From contig SYFR01000488.1 in assembly GCA_005800325.1 (NCBI GenBank), positions 1 through 36,221 of the forward strand: a stretch of 36,221 nucleotides of DNA, written 5' to 3'. Of the stretch, positions 8,008-15,553 are shown one piece after another. The position numbers and the translations under genes are program-made. This DNA is from Myxococcales bacterium. GTDB lineage: Bacteria; Myxococcota_A; Polyangia; Polyangiales; Polyangiaceae. Within the stretch, counting starts at the first letter, position 1. Each line of letters begins with the position of its first letter. The notes under the pieces are model-generated. The model did no database searches and was not told the origin of the DNA. It saw only the letters and a list, made by a program, of their open reading frames with translations.

Positions 8008-8226
8008 GGCGTAAGGGGACCTTTCGGGGCGGCGCGGCTGCGCTCGGGTGTCGGGGCGAGGGGCTGCCCTCACTTGCGTCGGCTCGCCGAACGCCGCGGG
8101 GGCGGATGCCGGTGGAACCTAGGGCGAGCGCCGCCTCAGAGCAAGCGCGTGCGCTCGCATCGGGGGAAGGATCGCGAGCCGACGTTCCGCGTGGCCCGTA
8201 ACTCTGCTAGATCGCGAGCCAACGCC

Positions 8227-8835
8227 ATGTCCGACGAGATCACGCAAAAGCACCTGAGTCGCGCGCGCGTTCGCGGTGCCCCATCGAGCATCCCCGGGGC
8301 GAGCGGGCTCGTCGGCTCCTACGGCTTCGAGGAGACGCAGCGCCAGGCGGTGCGCGCGCTCGCCATCAAGCTGAGCCGCGACTTTTCGATCGCGGAGGTG
8401 CGCGAAGGGGCAGCGAAGCTCGCGCAGCTCGCGGCGGTCTCCGGGCTGACGGTGCTCGAGGGCGCGCTCATCGCGCTCGACGGCGACCCGACCGAGGTCG
8501 TCCCTCACGAGTGGTCGTGGAAGTTGCTGTTGGCGGTGCGCGGTCCTGCGAAGGCGGACGAGGCCGCGGGCGTCACCGTGGACCGGCTCTTCGCGGGGTC
8601 GTACCTCGAGACCGTGACGCATGGAGGCTTCCCCGATCTACGCAACCTCTACACGTTCTTCCTCGGACACTTCTTGCCGCAGCGCCGCCAGGAGCTCACC
8701 CGACCCGTCATCTACCATCGCGTGCTCGAGGGGATCGATCGCGACGATCCCGCCGCGCTCACGCTCGCGGTGTTCTTGCCGTTCAGCATGACCCTGAAGG
8801 AGCCGGCGCGGCTCTTGACCCGCGAAGAACTCTGA
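8227..8835 (+). CDS. Putative GyrI-like / effector-binding domain protein
   Basis: 202 aa from the ATG at 8227. The N-terminal half (VGSYGFEETQRQAVRALAIKL) is helical and unassigned. The C-terminal half (about 125-197) reads 'GSYLETVTHGGFPDLRNLYTFFLGHFLPQRRQ...IYHRVLEGI...LAVFLPF'. This matches the layout of GyrI-like small-molecule-binding domains: 'G-Y----H-G-Y--L---Y', then a helix, then a final strand with 'I-LPF'. That is a by-eye resemblance, not a firm match. No DNA-binding motif was recognised. It is followed after 8 bp by an outer-membrane barrel gene and may be co-transcribed with it. Confidence 0.6.
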   Translation: MSDEITQKHLSRARVRGAPSSIPGASGLVGSYGFEETQRQAVRALAIKLSRDFSIAEVREGAAKLAQLAAVSGLTVLEGALIALDGDPTEVVPHEWSWKLLLAVRGPAKADEAAGVTVDRLFAGSYLETVTHGGFPDLRNLYTFFLGHFLPQRRQELTRPVIYHRVLEGIDRDDPAALTLAVFLPFSMTLKEPARLLTREEL

Positions 8836-8843
8836 CGGGCATC

Positions 8844-10247
8844 GTGCCGCGCGCCGACGGACGAGTGACCGCCCTTCGTGCCGTGCTGGCCGTGGGCGCG
8901 TTGCCCGTGGGCGCGTTGGCCGTGGGCGCGTTGGCCGTGGGCGCGGTGGCCATGGGCGCGTTGGCGGGCGAGGCGCGCGCCGACGTCCCGGCGCGCTTCG
9001 ACGTCTCCGGCGTCGAAGCGCCTGCTCGTCCCGCGGACGCCGCCGCTCGCGACGCGGCGGAGGTCGCGCTGTTCTTGCCGCGCAACGTCATCGACTACAC
9101 GTTTCTCGGCACCGAGCTCGCGGCCAGCCTCGTCGCCGACGAGCAGCTCGTGCCGCGCTACCGGGAGCTGCTCGGCACGCCCGGCGGCGACCTGTTCGTG
9201 TTCCCGACGCTCTTCGCCGAGACGGGCAGCACGCCGAGCGTCGGGCTGCGCATGATCGCGGACAGTCCGAAGGTGGCGAGCAGCCAGCGCTTCGGCTTCG
9301 GTGGCCCAGCGAACGTCGCGGTGGAGTCGCGCGTCGTCTACAAGGGGCTACGCGCGGTCGCGCCCTACCTCGTCTCGGTCGAGCTCGCGTACCGGCTCGA
9401 GGACGACATCGAGTTCCACGGTCTCGGGATCTCCCCGCGGACCGATCCGCGCAACCGCTTTCGCGACGGCACGACCAAGACGTTCGGCCTGTATTCGGAG
9501 CGGCGCGTGCGCTGGCTCGCGAGCTACGGCGTGCGGCCGACCGACGATCTCGAGCTCTTCTTGTCGAGCAGCCTGTATCGGCGGCAGACGATTTTCGACG
9601 CCAACGCCGGCGAAGAAGGGCTATTTCGCGTGTTCGAAACCGGCAGCGTGGCGGGCTTTTCGAACGAGGCGTTCCTCGCGTACTCCGAGCTCGCGGCCCG
9701 CTACGACTCACGGCGCGTGCGGACCCGGCCAGCGCCGGGCGTCGCCGTCGAGGCGTACTTCGGCGGCGCGCACACGGTCACGGGCAGCAGCGTCGCTTAT
9801 GCGCGCACGGGCGCGCGCGCGACTTGGGCGCTGCCGTTCTTCCGGCAGACGAACCTCGTCATTGGACGCTTCGTCATCGACCACGTCGAGGCGCTCGGTG
9901 GGCACGAGCTGCCGTTCGTCGAGCTGTCGCGCCAGCCCGACTACCGCGGCTTCGACACCCGGCGCGACGCGCTCTCCCTCGTCCTTTCGCTCGACTATGC
10001 GTGGCAGCTCGTGCCATTTCTGGGCATGCGGCTCTTTCTCGACGGCGCGACCGTCGCCCCCGGGGTGTCCGAGCTCGAGCTGAGCCACCTCGCGGGCAGC
10101 CGGATCGCGGGTGGGCTCGGCTTCGACTTCTTCGCCGGCAAGAGCGCGCTCGCGAGCTTCTTGGTCGCCGCGAGCCCCGACGGCGCGCGCGTCACGGTGG
10201 GCATCGGCGGGGCGGAGATCCACGGCGATCGGCAGCACCGGGATTAG
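8844..10247 (+). CDS. Outer-membrane beta-barrel protein (Omp85/D15-like, no POTRA)
   Basis: About 467 aa from GTG 8844 (GTG 8865 is also possible). The signal peptide is made of five GALAV-type repeats and ends near GEARA-DVPARF. The rest is alternating beta-strand sequence typical of an outer-membrane barrel. The last 120 residues resemble the C-terminal part of surface-antigen D15/Omp85 barrels: 'QPDYRGFDTRRDALSLVLSLDYAWQL', 'FLGMRLFLDGATVA', 'SRIAGGLGFDFF'. There is space for only a short periplasmic N-terminal region, so POTRA domains appear absent. The next gene encodes a lipoprotein, and I recall barrel-lipoprotein pairs of this kind in deltaproteobacterial genomes. The substrate or role is unknown. 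Confidence 0.75.
   Translation: MPRADGRVTALRAVLAVGALPVGALAVGALAVGAVAMGALAGEARADVPARFDVSGVEAPARPADAAARDAAEVALFLPRNVIDYTFLGTELAASLVADEQLVPRYRELLGTPGGDLFVFPTLFAETGSTPSVGLRMIADSPKVASSQRFGFGGPANVAVESRVVYKGLRAVAPYLVSVELAYRLEDDIEFHGLGISPRTDPRNRFRDGTTKTFGLYSERRVRWLASYGVRPTDDLELFLSSSLYRRQTIFDANAGEEGLFRVFETGSVAGFSNEAFLAYSELAARYDSRRVRTRPAPGVAVEAYFGGAHTVTGSSVAYARTGARATWALPFFRQTNLVIGRFVIDHVEALGGHELPFVELSRQPDYRGFDTRRDALSLVLSLDYAWQLVPFLGMRLFLDGATVAPGVSELELSHLAGSRIAGGLGFDFFAGKSALASFLVAASPDGARVTVGIGGAEIHGDRQHRD
8892..8966 (+). repeat. 15-bp tandem repeat (5 copies) coding a signal-peptide core
   Basis: Five copies of a GTGGGCGCGTTGGCC-type unit (8892-8906, 8907-8921, 8922-8936, 8937-8951, 8952-8966) with only a few substitutions encode VGALP-VGALA-VGALA-VGAVA-MGALA. 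They form the hydrophobic h-region of the barrel protein's signal peptide. Confidence 0.95.
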
Positions 10248-10277
10248 TCGGGCGAATTCGGTGGGCACGAGCGAACG

Positions 10278-11852
10278 ATGAGCGGCGGCGAGAGCGTGGC
10301 GCACGGCGCGGGTCGGTCGCGGGGCTTGCGGAGGACGTGGAGCGGCGGCAGCCGAGGCGTCACGGTGCTCGCCCTTGCGGTTGCGAGCGGGTGCAGCTAC
10401 CGGCCCGCGCGGTTTGCGCTAGCGCCGCCGGTCGAGCGCGCCGACGACGAGCGTGCGGTCGCGATGCCGAAGCCGCGCACGTTCTTTCCGACGTTCTTCG
10501 AGGCCGATGTCTACGTCCGGCGCGAGCTCGTGAACATGCTCGATCCGAAGCGCACGCCCGCCGCGGTCGACGTGAATCAGCTCGACGATGTGGTCGCGTC
10601 ATCGTGGTATTCCCCGCCGCGGCTCGCCGATAAACCGCTCAAGGGCTACACGCGGAACGGGCCACCCGTCCCGCCGTTCACCGCGATCGACGAGCCGCCG
10701 AGCTCGGAGACGCCGGGCGTTCGCGTCGTCATCGATGCGCGCGGGATCCGCTACGAGCTGCTATCCGACCTTGCTGGGCGCCGTGGGATGCGAACCGGCG
10801 CAGCCGCGACGGCGAGCCGCCTCGCGTTCGCGCTCGGCTACGAAACGCCCGAGGTCCACGTGACGACGACGCCCGACGGGGAGCGCGTCGCGGCGACGCA
10901 GTGGCCAGTGGGCGTCGATCTCGGTCCGACGTCGATCGCACACACTCGCGCCGACGACCCAAACGACCGGCTCGACCCGCGCGATCGGCGCAGCCTCCGC
11001 GCGCTGCGGCTCGTGGGCGCGTGGCTCGACTTCAAGCGGTTTGCGCCGCGAATGCTGCGCGACGCGTACGCGGGCAAGCCCGGCGAAGGGCACGTGCGCC
11101 ACTACCTCGTCGGGCTCGACGGTGCGCTCGGCGTCGACCGCTATCGCGACGCGGTCCAGTGGGTTCTCGACAAGGATCGCGAGGACTCGAACTTCTTTCT
11201 GCGCCTCTTCAGCCTCGGCCTCTCGCCAAAGCCGGCGGCCTACATGCCGGAGACGCCGTGGCCGAGCGTTGGACTCTACGAGGAGTTCGCGACGCCGTCC
11301 GAGTACTCGCCTTCGCCGCCGTTCGAGCCGGGCGATCGCCTCCTGCCCGCGGACGCCTATTGGGCGGCCAAGCGCATCGCCGCGGTGTCGCAAAGGATCC
11401 TGGGGCGCGCGGTCATCTCGAGCCACCTCGGCGCGCCGGAACAGAACTGGCTCCTACAGCTCCTGGCGGCGAGGCGCGCGCAGGTGGTGGCGTGGGGCTT
11501 CGATCGCACGACGCCGCTCGAGGTGGCGACGCTCGCGACGAGCGTGAACGAGGCAGGCGCCGGCGTCCTCGAGCTCGTCGATCTCGCGATCGACAGCGGC
11601 GTGGCGAAGGCTCGGCACATGAGCTACGCGGTGCGCTTTCTCGCGAGCGATGGCAGCGAGCTCGAGCGGCGCGACGATCTGCGACCGGAGAAGGCGCGGC
11701 TCTCCGTCGCGCTGCCGAGCGCGGCGGCGGCCCACGACTATGTCGTGGTGCACGTGCGCGGATACCGACGCGGACGGCCGTTGCCGAACGCGTTCGAGGC
11801 GCATCTGCGGCAAGGACCGCTCGGGTTTCGCCTCGTCGGGGTTCGTCACTGA
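10278..11852 (+). CDS. Predicted lipoprotein partner of the barrel protein, function unknown
   Basis: 524 aa from the ATG at 10278. The N-terminal signal (RGVTVLALAVASGC) has a lipobox Cys near residue 39. The mature protein has 'VDVNQLDDVVASSWYSPPR', 'GPPVPPFTAIDEPPSS...RVVIDARGIRYELLSDL', 'AATASRLAFALGYETPEVHVT', and 'RALRLVGAWLDFKRFAPRMLRD'. These blocks recall an uncharacterised deltaproteobacterial family found beside Omp85-like barrels. In that family the 'A-AS-L-FALGY--PE' helix follows a Lys-containing strand, reminiscent of kinase-like folds such as CotH or HipA. The expected Lys-bearing strand here reads RYELLSDL, so catalysis is doubtful. It follows the barrel gene by 30 bp. Family recall is from memory and unverified. 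Confidence 0.7.
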   Translation: MSGGESVAHGAGRSRGLRRTWSGGSRGVTVLALAVASGCSYRPARFALAPPVERADDERAVAMPKPRTFFPTFFEADVYVRRELVNMLDPKRTPAAVDVNQLDDVVASSWYSPPRLADKPLKGYTRNGPPVPPFTAIDEPPSSETPGVRVVIDARGIRYELLSDLAGRRGMRTGAAATASRLAFALGYETPEVHVTTTPDGERVAATQWPVGVDLGPTSIAHTRADDPNDRLDPRDRRSLRALRLVGAWLDFKRFAPRMLRDAYAGKPGEGHVRHYLVGLDGALGVDRYRDAVQWVLDKDREDSNFFLRLFSLGLSPKPAAYMPETPWPSVGLYEEFATPSEYSPSPPFEPGDRLLPADAYWAAKRIAAVSQRILGRAVISSHLGAPEQNWLLQLLAARRAQVVAWGFDRTTPLEVATLATSVNEAGAGVLELVDLAIDSGVAKARHMSYAVRFLASDGSELERRDDLRPEKARLSVALPSAAAAHDYVVVHVRGYRRGRPLPNAFEAHLRQGPLGFRLVGVRH

Positions 11853-11994
11853 GCGCGCGCGCCCGCGGCTCTTGCGACCGAGCAGGAGCGCGACGCGACG
11901 GCAATTGGGCAGTCGGGAGGGACTCGCGCTAGGTTCGGCGTCCCGTGGGTTGGCGACGTAGCAACGCAGGCGCTCGCGCGAAGCGGAGGGCGCG

Positions 11995-12450
11995 GTGAGG
12001 CGAGGAGCTCGCCTCGTTGCTGCGGTCTTCGCGCTGCTCGGCGTAGGCGCCGTGCCCTCCACGGTGCGTGCGTTTTCGCCCTATGCCGTGTCGCCTCCCC
12101 CGAGCGTGCTCGCGGCGAGCCCCGCTCACGTGTACGCGAACATGAGCGACGACGAGGCGTTCGCCGAGCTCGATCGGCGCGGTGTCCCCTACGTGCGCGA
12201 GGGCGAAGTGCGCGGCGTGCGCTCGCCGATCCGCCTCGCTGGGCCGCTGCATGGCGTCCACATTCACTCGGTGTTGCCCGAAGAAGCGCGCGCCAGCTCG
12301 GTGTTCGAGATCCTCGACGCCCGCCTCGCGCTCTCGCTCGACGATTTTGCGGTGCTGCTCGAGCGGCACGACGTCGTCGAGCTCGTGCACGACACGATGT
12401 TCCGGCCCAACGTCGCGAAGGAGGAGCCGCCCCCGCCGCGCGTCGCCTAG
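11995..12450 (+). CDS. Extensin-like protein, N-terminal part (ends at in-frame TAG)
   Basis: 151 aa from GTG 11995, which has GGAGG just upstream and yields a Sec signal peptide (MRRGARLVAAVFALLGVGAV...VRAF). The mature part reads 'AELDRRGVPYVREGEVRGVRSPIRLAGPLHGV' and 'FEILDARLALSLDDFAVLLERHDVVELVHDTMFRP'. This matches the first half of the extensin-like C-terminal domain found in bacterial LAS-type (D-Ala-D-Ala carboxypeptidase-like) proteins, where the block normally reads 'DCRLA-AL--FA-IL---GV--V-H-SMYRP' and runs straight on to the zinc site. Here it stops at TAG (12448-12450). The same frame stays open after the stop and carries the second half, so this looks like one gene with a nonsense codon. 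Confidence 0.65.
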   Translation: MRRGARLVAAVFALLGVGAVPSTVRAFSPYAVSPPPSVLAASPAHVYANMSDDEAFAELDRRGVPYVREGEVRGVRSPIRLAGPLHGVHIHSVLPEEARASSVFEILDARLALSLDDFAVLLERHDVVELVHDTMFRPNVAKEEPPPPRVA

Positions 12451-12522
12451 GCCGCCGCGCCCGAGGACGAGCAACCGCGCGCGCGCGACGGCACGCCCGC
12501 GCCCGGCGGACCGAGCTCGACG

Positions 12523-13416
12523 GTGACGCACCCCGAGCCGCAGCGCGAGCCGGCAAGTTCCGCGTCGCGCGCCAAGGACGAGCGACACGCGCCCGCGCGC
12601 AGCAGCGACCTCGGCAAGAAGGGGGAGCTGCGCGACAAGGCGCCGCGGCAGCACCGAAAAGACGCGATCAAGGGCAAGGCCGCGAGCCGCGCGAAGCTCG
12701 AGCTCTCCGGGGCCGCACGCGACGCGAGCCCTGCGGCGGGCGCAACCACGACCGCGCCGCAAAAGACGAAGCCGCAAGTGGACGCGAAGACGCAGGCCGA
12801 CGTGGCGGGCAAGGCGGGCAAGCGCGACGCGAAGGTCGACGCGAAGACGCAGGCCGACGTGGCGGGCAAGGCGGGCAAGCGCGACGCGAAGGTCGACGCG
12901 AAGGCGCAGGCCGACGTGGCGGGCAAGGCGGGCAAGCGCGACGCGAAGGTCGACGCGAAGGCGCAGGCCGACGTGGCGGGCAAGGCGGGCAAGCGCGACC
13001 CGAAGGCGCCCGCCACGCACAAGGGGAGCGAACTTGCGGCGCACGACGCCGAGCAACCCGAGCTCGACGCGCCCGCCGCGCCGGCGCCGGCTCCTCGCAC
13101 GAAGCGACCCCGCTGGGCACCGCCCGGAACACGTCACCCCGCCGGGCTCGCCATCGATCTGGGCGCGCTACGCAAGCGCGACGGCACTTGGCTCAGCGTC
13201 GCGCAGCACTTCGGCGGACGCATCGGCGCGCCTACGTGCGGACCCGCGAGCAAGCCCCCGACCACCGGCGTCGGCGCCGAGCTGTGGGCGATCGTGTGCG
13301 AGGCCGCGAGCGCGGGGCTGTTCACGTACGTGCTCTCCCCGAACTACGACGCGGACCACGCCGATCACTTCCACATGGAAATCAAGGGTAGCTCGCGCGT
13401 CGTCCTGTTTCAGTGA
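12523..13416 (+). CDS. Extensin-like LAS-peptidase domain, C-terminal part with KAG-rich repeats
   Basis: 297 aa if it starts at GTG 12523, in the same frame as the preceding ORF. No good ribosome site is visible and there is no signal peptide, so it may not be expressed alone. Residues 1-200 are Lys/Ala/Asp-rich low complexity including four 19-aa repeats. Residues 200-297 hold the second half of the extensin-like domain: 'PPGTRHPAGLAIDLGALRKRDGTWLSV' (HxxxxxxD zinc ligands), 'VCEAASAGLFTYVLSP', and 'DADHADHFHMEI' (HxH zinc ligand). LAS peptidases cut peptidoglycan peptides in the periplasm. The zinc residues are intact even though the gene is interrupted. It is either a recent pseudogene, a sequence error at the TAG, or a readthrough product. 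Confidence 0.65.
   Translation: MTHPEPQREPASSASRAKDERHAPARSSDLGKKGELRDKAPRQHRKDAIKGKAASRAKLELSGAARDASPAAGATTTAPQKTKPQVDAKTQADVAGKAGKRDAKVDAKTQADVAGKAGKRDAKVDAKAQADVAGKAGKRDAKVDAKAQADVAGKAGKRDPKAPATHKGSELAAHDAEQPELDAPAAPAPAPRTKRPRWAPPGTRHPAGLAIDLGALRKRDGTWLSVAQHFGGRIGAPTCGPASKPPTTGVGAELWAIVCEAASAGLFTYVLSPNYDADHADHFHMEIKGSSRVVLFQ
12778..13005 (+). repeat. 57-bp tandem repeat, four copies, inside the extensin-like gene
   Basis: Four in-frame 57-bp units start at 12778, 12835, 12892 and 12949. Each encodes VDAK(T/A)QADVAGKAGKRDAK, with the last ending in DPK. Units 1-2 have KTQ and units 3-4 have KAQ, which suggests stepwise duplication. The encoded sequence is highly basic and Ala-rich, and it lies between the two halves of a conserved domain. 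Confidence 0.97.
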
Positions 13417-13445
13417 CGCGCGGCGCGGACTTCGGACTCAGGGGA

Positions 13446-13772
13446 CTACGCTCGCGCCCTGCGGAGCATCGCGTCGACGAGCTCCGCGACATCGAGGCGC
13501 TCGGCGTCGCTGCCGCAAAACTTCACGCCGCAGTCCGCGCCTAGCCGCCACACGACGCGAGCGCTCACGCGCAGCGGCTCGCCGTGCTCGGTCGGGAGCT
13601 CGACCGGGTGCACGATCGGGAGATCCATGTGCTCGGTGCGCAGTCGAGCGCCGGTGGCGCTGAGATCGACGAGGCGACAGGCGCGGGGATGGCCGTGGCG
13701 CACGAGGCGCGCGGCGGTTTCGGCGCGAACGCGAAGACCCTGTCGGCGATCGGCGTGCTGCGAGGATTCCAT
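13446..13772 (-). CDS. PilZ-domain protein (c-di-GMP receptor candidate)
   Basis: 108 aa, essentially one PilZ domain. The first c-di-GMP-binding motif appears as RRQGLRV (RxxxR with the preceding Arg, residues 9-15) and the second as DLSATGARL (D/NxSxxG). The beta-barrel continues through 'VELPTEHGEPLRVSARVVWRL' and ends 'CGVKFCGSDAERLDVAELVDAML'. Such stand-alone PilZ proteins sense c-di-GMP and act by protein contact. A GGDEF-type cyclase lies 15 kb away in the window, but no direct link is shown. It is divergent from a tiny basic ORF. Confidence 0.9.
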   Translation of the reverse strand: MESSQHADRRQGLRVRAETAARLVRHGHPRACRLVDLSATGARLRTEHMDLPIVHPVELPTEHGEPLRVSARVVWRLGADCGVKFCGSDAERLDVAELVDAMLRRARA

Positions 13773-13860
13773 GGTGCGAACCGAAGGGTAGGGCCCACGG
13801 CGGGGATGGGCCTAAAAAAGCATCGCTATTTTCGGCGGTTCGACTAAAACGCTCCCTCCC

Positions 13861-13992
13861 ATGCCTCAGCGACCCATCGTTCGCCGTCGTCAGAAAGCGC
13901 GCCGCACCCGCCAGCTCGCCGAGTGGCGCGCCAAGCAGCTCTCGACGGAGCAGGCTGCTCCGGTCGCGGCTGCCGCAGCCAAGGCCAAGTAG
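13861..13992 (+). CDS. Small very basic protein (43 aa), function unknown
   Basis: This ORF is too short for the supplied track. The ATG at 13861 opens MPQRPIVRRRQKARRTRQLA, then EWRAKQLSTEQAAPVAAAAAKAK to TAG at 13990-13992. The first 26 residues carry ten Arg/Lys, and the tail is Ala-rich, a layout like small ribosomal or nucleic-acid-binding proteins. Codon third positions are mostly G/C. An AT-rich leader containing a TATTTT (13827-13832) precedes it and could be a -10 element. The next gene is on the opposite strand, so this ORF stands alone. Coding status is inferred, not proven. Confidence 0.55.
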   Translation: MPQRPIVRRRQKARRTRQLAEWRAKQLSTEQAAPVAAAAAKAK

Positions 13993-14042
13993 CTGACTCG
14001 CGAGCTGCGTGGCCGACTGAGCCGCGCCCGCGCTTCAAGGTT

Positions 14043-14690
14043 CTACGTTTCGCGCTGTGCGAGCTCGTCGTCGTGCGCGGCGGCGAACGAGCGCGCGTCG
14101 GTCACGATCACGGCGACCGCCACGTCGCCCTGCGTGTTGGGGATCTCCGACGCGAGCTGAAAGTCGAACGCGACGCCGAGCGAGAGCGCAGGCGGGCAGA
14201 ACGCCGGCAGCGTGCGGTCGTAGTAGCCCGCGCCGTAGCCGATGCGGTGGCCTCGCGCATCGAACAAGAGGCCGGGCACGACGATGACGTCGAGCGCGGT
14301 CGCGCGCGGGGCGTCCGGCGAAGGCTCCGCGAAACCGTGCCCTCGTTCGCAGAGCTCTGCGAGATCGACCACGAGCCCGAACCTCATGCGGCCGCCGTCT
14401 TGCGGCTCGATCGCGGGGTAATAGACCTGCTTTCGTTGGGCTCGCAACGCGGCGTGCAGCGCCGCCAAGTCGACCTCGTGTTTGTCGCGAATGGCCGAGA
14501 ACGAGGCCACGCGCGACGCAGTGGCGATGGCCGGATGCTCGAGGACGCGCGCCACGATGCGAGCGGAGCGGACCGCGAGCGCCGCGGAAGGCACGCTCGT
14601 TCGCACGGCGCGTGCGCGTCGCCGCATGACCGCCTTCGCGCGCTGGCGCAAGGCATCGTCGGGCGGCACATCGGCCGGCTCGTCGTGCAT
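14043..14690 (-). CDS. fau: 5-formyltetrahydrofolate cyclo-ligase
   Basis: 215 aa. It converts 5-formyl-THF to 5,10-methenyl-THF using ATP, in cytoplasmic one-carbon metabolism. Family marks are an N-terminal 'LRQRAKAVMRRRARAV' helix, 'VASFSAIRDKHEVDL', 'KQVYYPAIEP', 'VDVIVVPGLLFDARGHRIGYGAGYYDRTL' (the typical G-R-GYGxGYYDR signature, here with IGYGAGYYDR), and a final 'ASEIPNTQGDVAVAVIVTD' (usually 'iP-e-hD--vd-iiTe'). Length and motifs are normal. It is divergent from the glycosyltransferase operon across a 146-bp gap with a 29-bp triplicate repeat. Confidence 0.93.
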   Translation of the reverse strand: MHDEPADVPPDDALRQRAKAVMRRRARAVRTSVPSAALAVRSARIVARVLEHPAIATASRVASFSAIRDKHEVDLAALHAALRAQRKQVYYPAIEPQDGGRMRFGLVVDLAELCERGHGFAEPSPDAPRATALDVIVVPGLLFDARGHRIGYGAGYYDRTLPAFCPPALSLGVAFDFQLASEIPNTQGDVAVAVIVTDARSFAAAHDDELAQRET

Positions 14691-14722
14691 GCTCGAACCT
14701 TACGGGCTGCGTGAGCGGCTGC

Positions 14723-14809
14723 CAACCCGGCGGCCGAGCGCGTGCGGCTCGCCACCTGGCGGCGCCGAGCGTGCACGTCGCAACCCGGCGGCCGAGCGCG
14801 TGCCCCCGC
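14723..14809. repeat. 29-bp imperfect tandem repeat, three copies, intergenic
   Basis: Units start at 14723, 14752 and 14781. Units 1 and 3 share the perfect 23-mer made of CAACCCGGCGGCCGAG plus CGCGTGC; the middle unit is a diverged copy (CCACCTGGCGGCGCCGAG...). It lies between the divergent fau and glycosyltransferase genes. It may contain or displace promoter elements. Confidence 0.85.
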
Positions 14810-14836
14810 GCCGCAAACTGCGCTATCGAGGGCCCC

Positions 14837-15553
14837 ATGCGCACCGCCGTCGTCGTTCCGGCCTACGATGCGGCGCCGACGATCGGCGCGGTGCTTGCCG
14901 GGCTCGTAGCGCGCTTCCCGCCGCCGAGCGTGCTCCTCGTCGTCGACGACGGCTCGCGCGACGAGACCGCGGCGTACGCCGAGCGCGCGGGGGCGACGGT
15001 CGTGCGTCACGGCCACAATCGCGGCAAGGGCGCCGCGCTTCGCACCGGACTCCACGAGGCGCGCGCACGAGGCTGCGACGTCGCGATCACCGTCGACGCC
15101 GATGGCCAGCACCCGCCCGAAGAGGCGTGGCGAATGCACCACGCTTGCGCCGACGCCGAGGCGCTCGTGGTCGGCGTGCGCGACTTGCGAGCGGCCGGGG
15201 CCCCGCGCCCAAACCAGCTCTCGAACGCATTCTCCAACCTCGTCATGTCGGCCTTCGTCGGCGCGCGGCTCTCGGACACGCAGTGCGGCCTGCGGCGATA
15301 TCCTATCGCCACAACGCTCGCGCTCGGCGGTCGCGAGCCGGGCTACGGGTTCGAGGCGGAGCTCCTCATTCGCGCCGTCGCGGCCGGCATGCACATCGTC
15401 GAGGTGCCGATCGCGGTCCGGTATCCGCCCGAGCGCGTCACACATTTCGACGCGTGGCGCGAGCCGCCGCGGATCGTTAAATGCGTGCTGAGCACCGTGG
15501 CGGAGACGCGCGTCCGACGGCTCGCCTCGTCGTGGGGCGGCCGCGACCGATGA
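14837..15553 (+). CDS. Family 2 glycosyltransferase
   Basis: 238 aa from the ATG at 14837 (MRTAVVVPAYDAAPTIGAVL). GT-A fold marks are in order: the N-terminal VVVPAYD strand, LLVVDDGSRDETAAYAE (nucleotide-sugar-binding DDGS), GHNRGKGAALRTGL, and the metal-binding DXD-like VDADGQHPPEEAW, followed by 'SDTQCGLRRYP' and 'GYGFEAELLIRA'. This set matches soluble GT2 enzymes of the dolichyl/polyprenyl-phosphate sugar transferase type. No membrane segment is present. Its stop overlaps the ATG of a C45-type Ntn-hydrolase, and a LolA-like gene follows, so the product is likely to be a cell-envelope lipid or glycoconjugate. The donor and acceptor are unknown. Confidence 0.92.
   Translation: MRTAVVVPAYDAAPTIGAVLAGLVARFPPPSVLLVVDDGSRDETAAYAERAGATVVRHGHNRGKGAALRTGLHEARARGCDVAITVDADGQHPPEEAWRMHHACADAEALVVGVRDLRAAGAPRPNQLSNAFSNLVMSAFVGARLSDTQCGLRRYPIATTLALGGREPGYGFEAELLIRAVAAGMHIVEVPIAVRYPPERVTHFDAWREPPRIVKCVLSTVAETRVRRLASSWGGRDR

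Noticed and set aside
11929-13137. 402-aa minus-strand ORF with repeated LARHVGLRLRVDLRVA units
   Set aside because: The repeats come only from the 57-bp array read backwards. The plus strand has signal-peptide and extensin-domain evidence.
2624-13442. Shared TTCGGACTCAGGG at about 2624 and 13430
   Set aside because: Only a short match at two unrelated intergenic places, with no extended similarity or inverted-repeat context; likely chance.
13793-13820. Possible terminator (GGCCCA...TGGGCC followed by AAAAAA)
   Set aside because: The A-run gives no U-tract on the plus strand, and on the minus strand the T-run precedes the hairpin. It also lies upstream of both divergent genes.
14691-14836. 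6S RNA next to the 5-formyl-THF cyclo-ligase gene
   Set aside because: 6S RNA is linked to this gene in many proteobacteria, but the gap here is filled by a 29-bp repeat and shows no 6S-like bulged hairpin.
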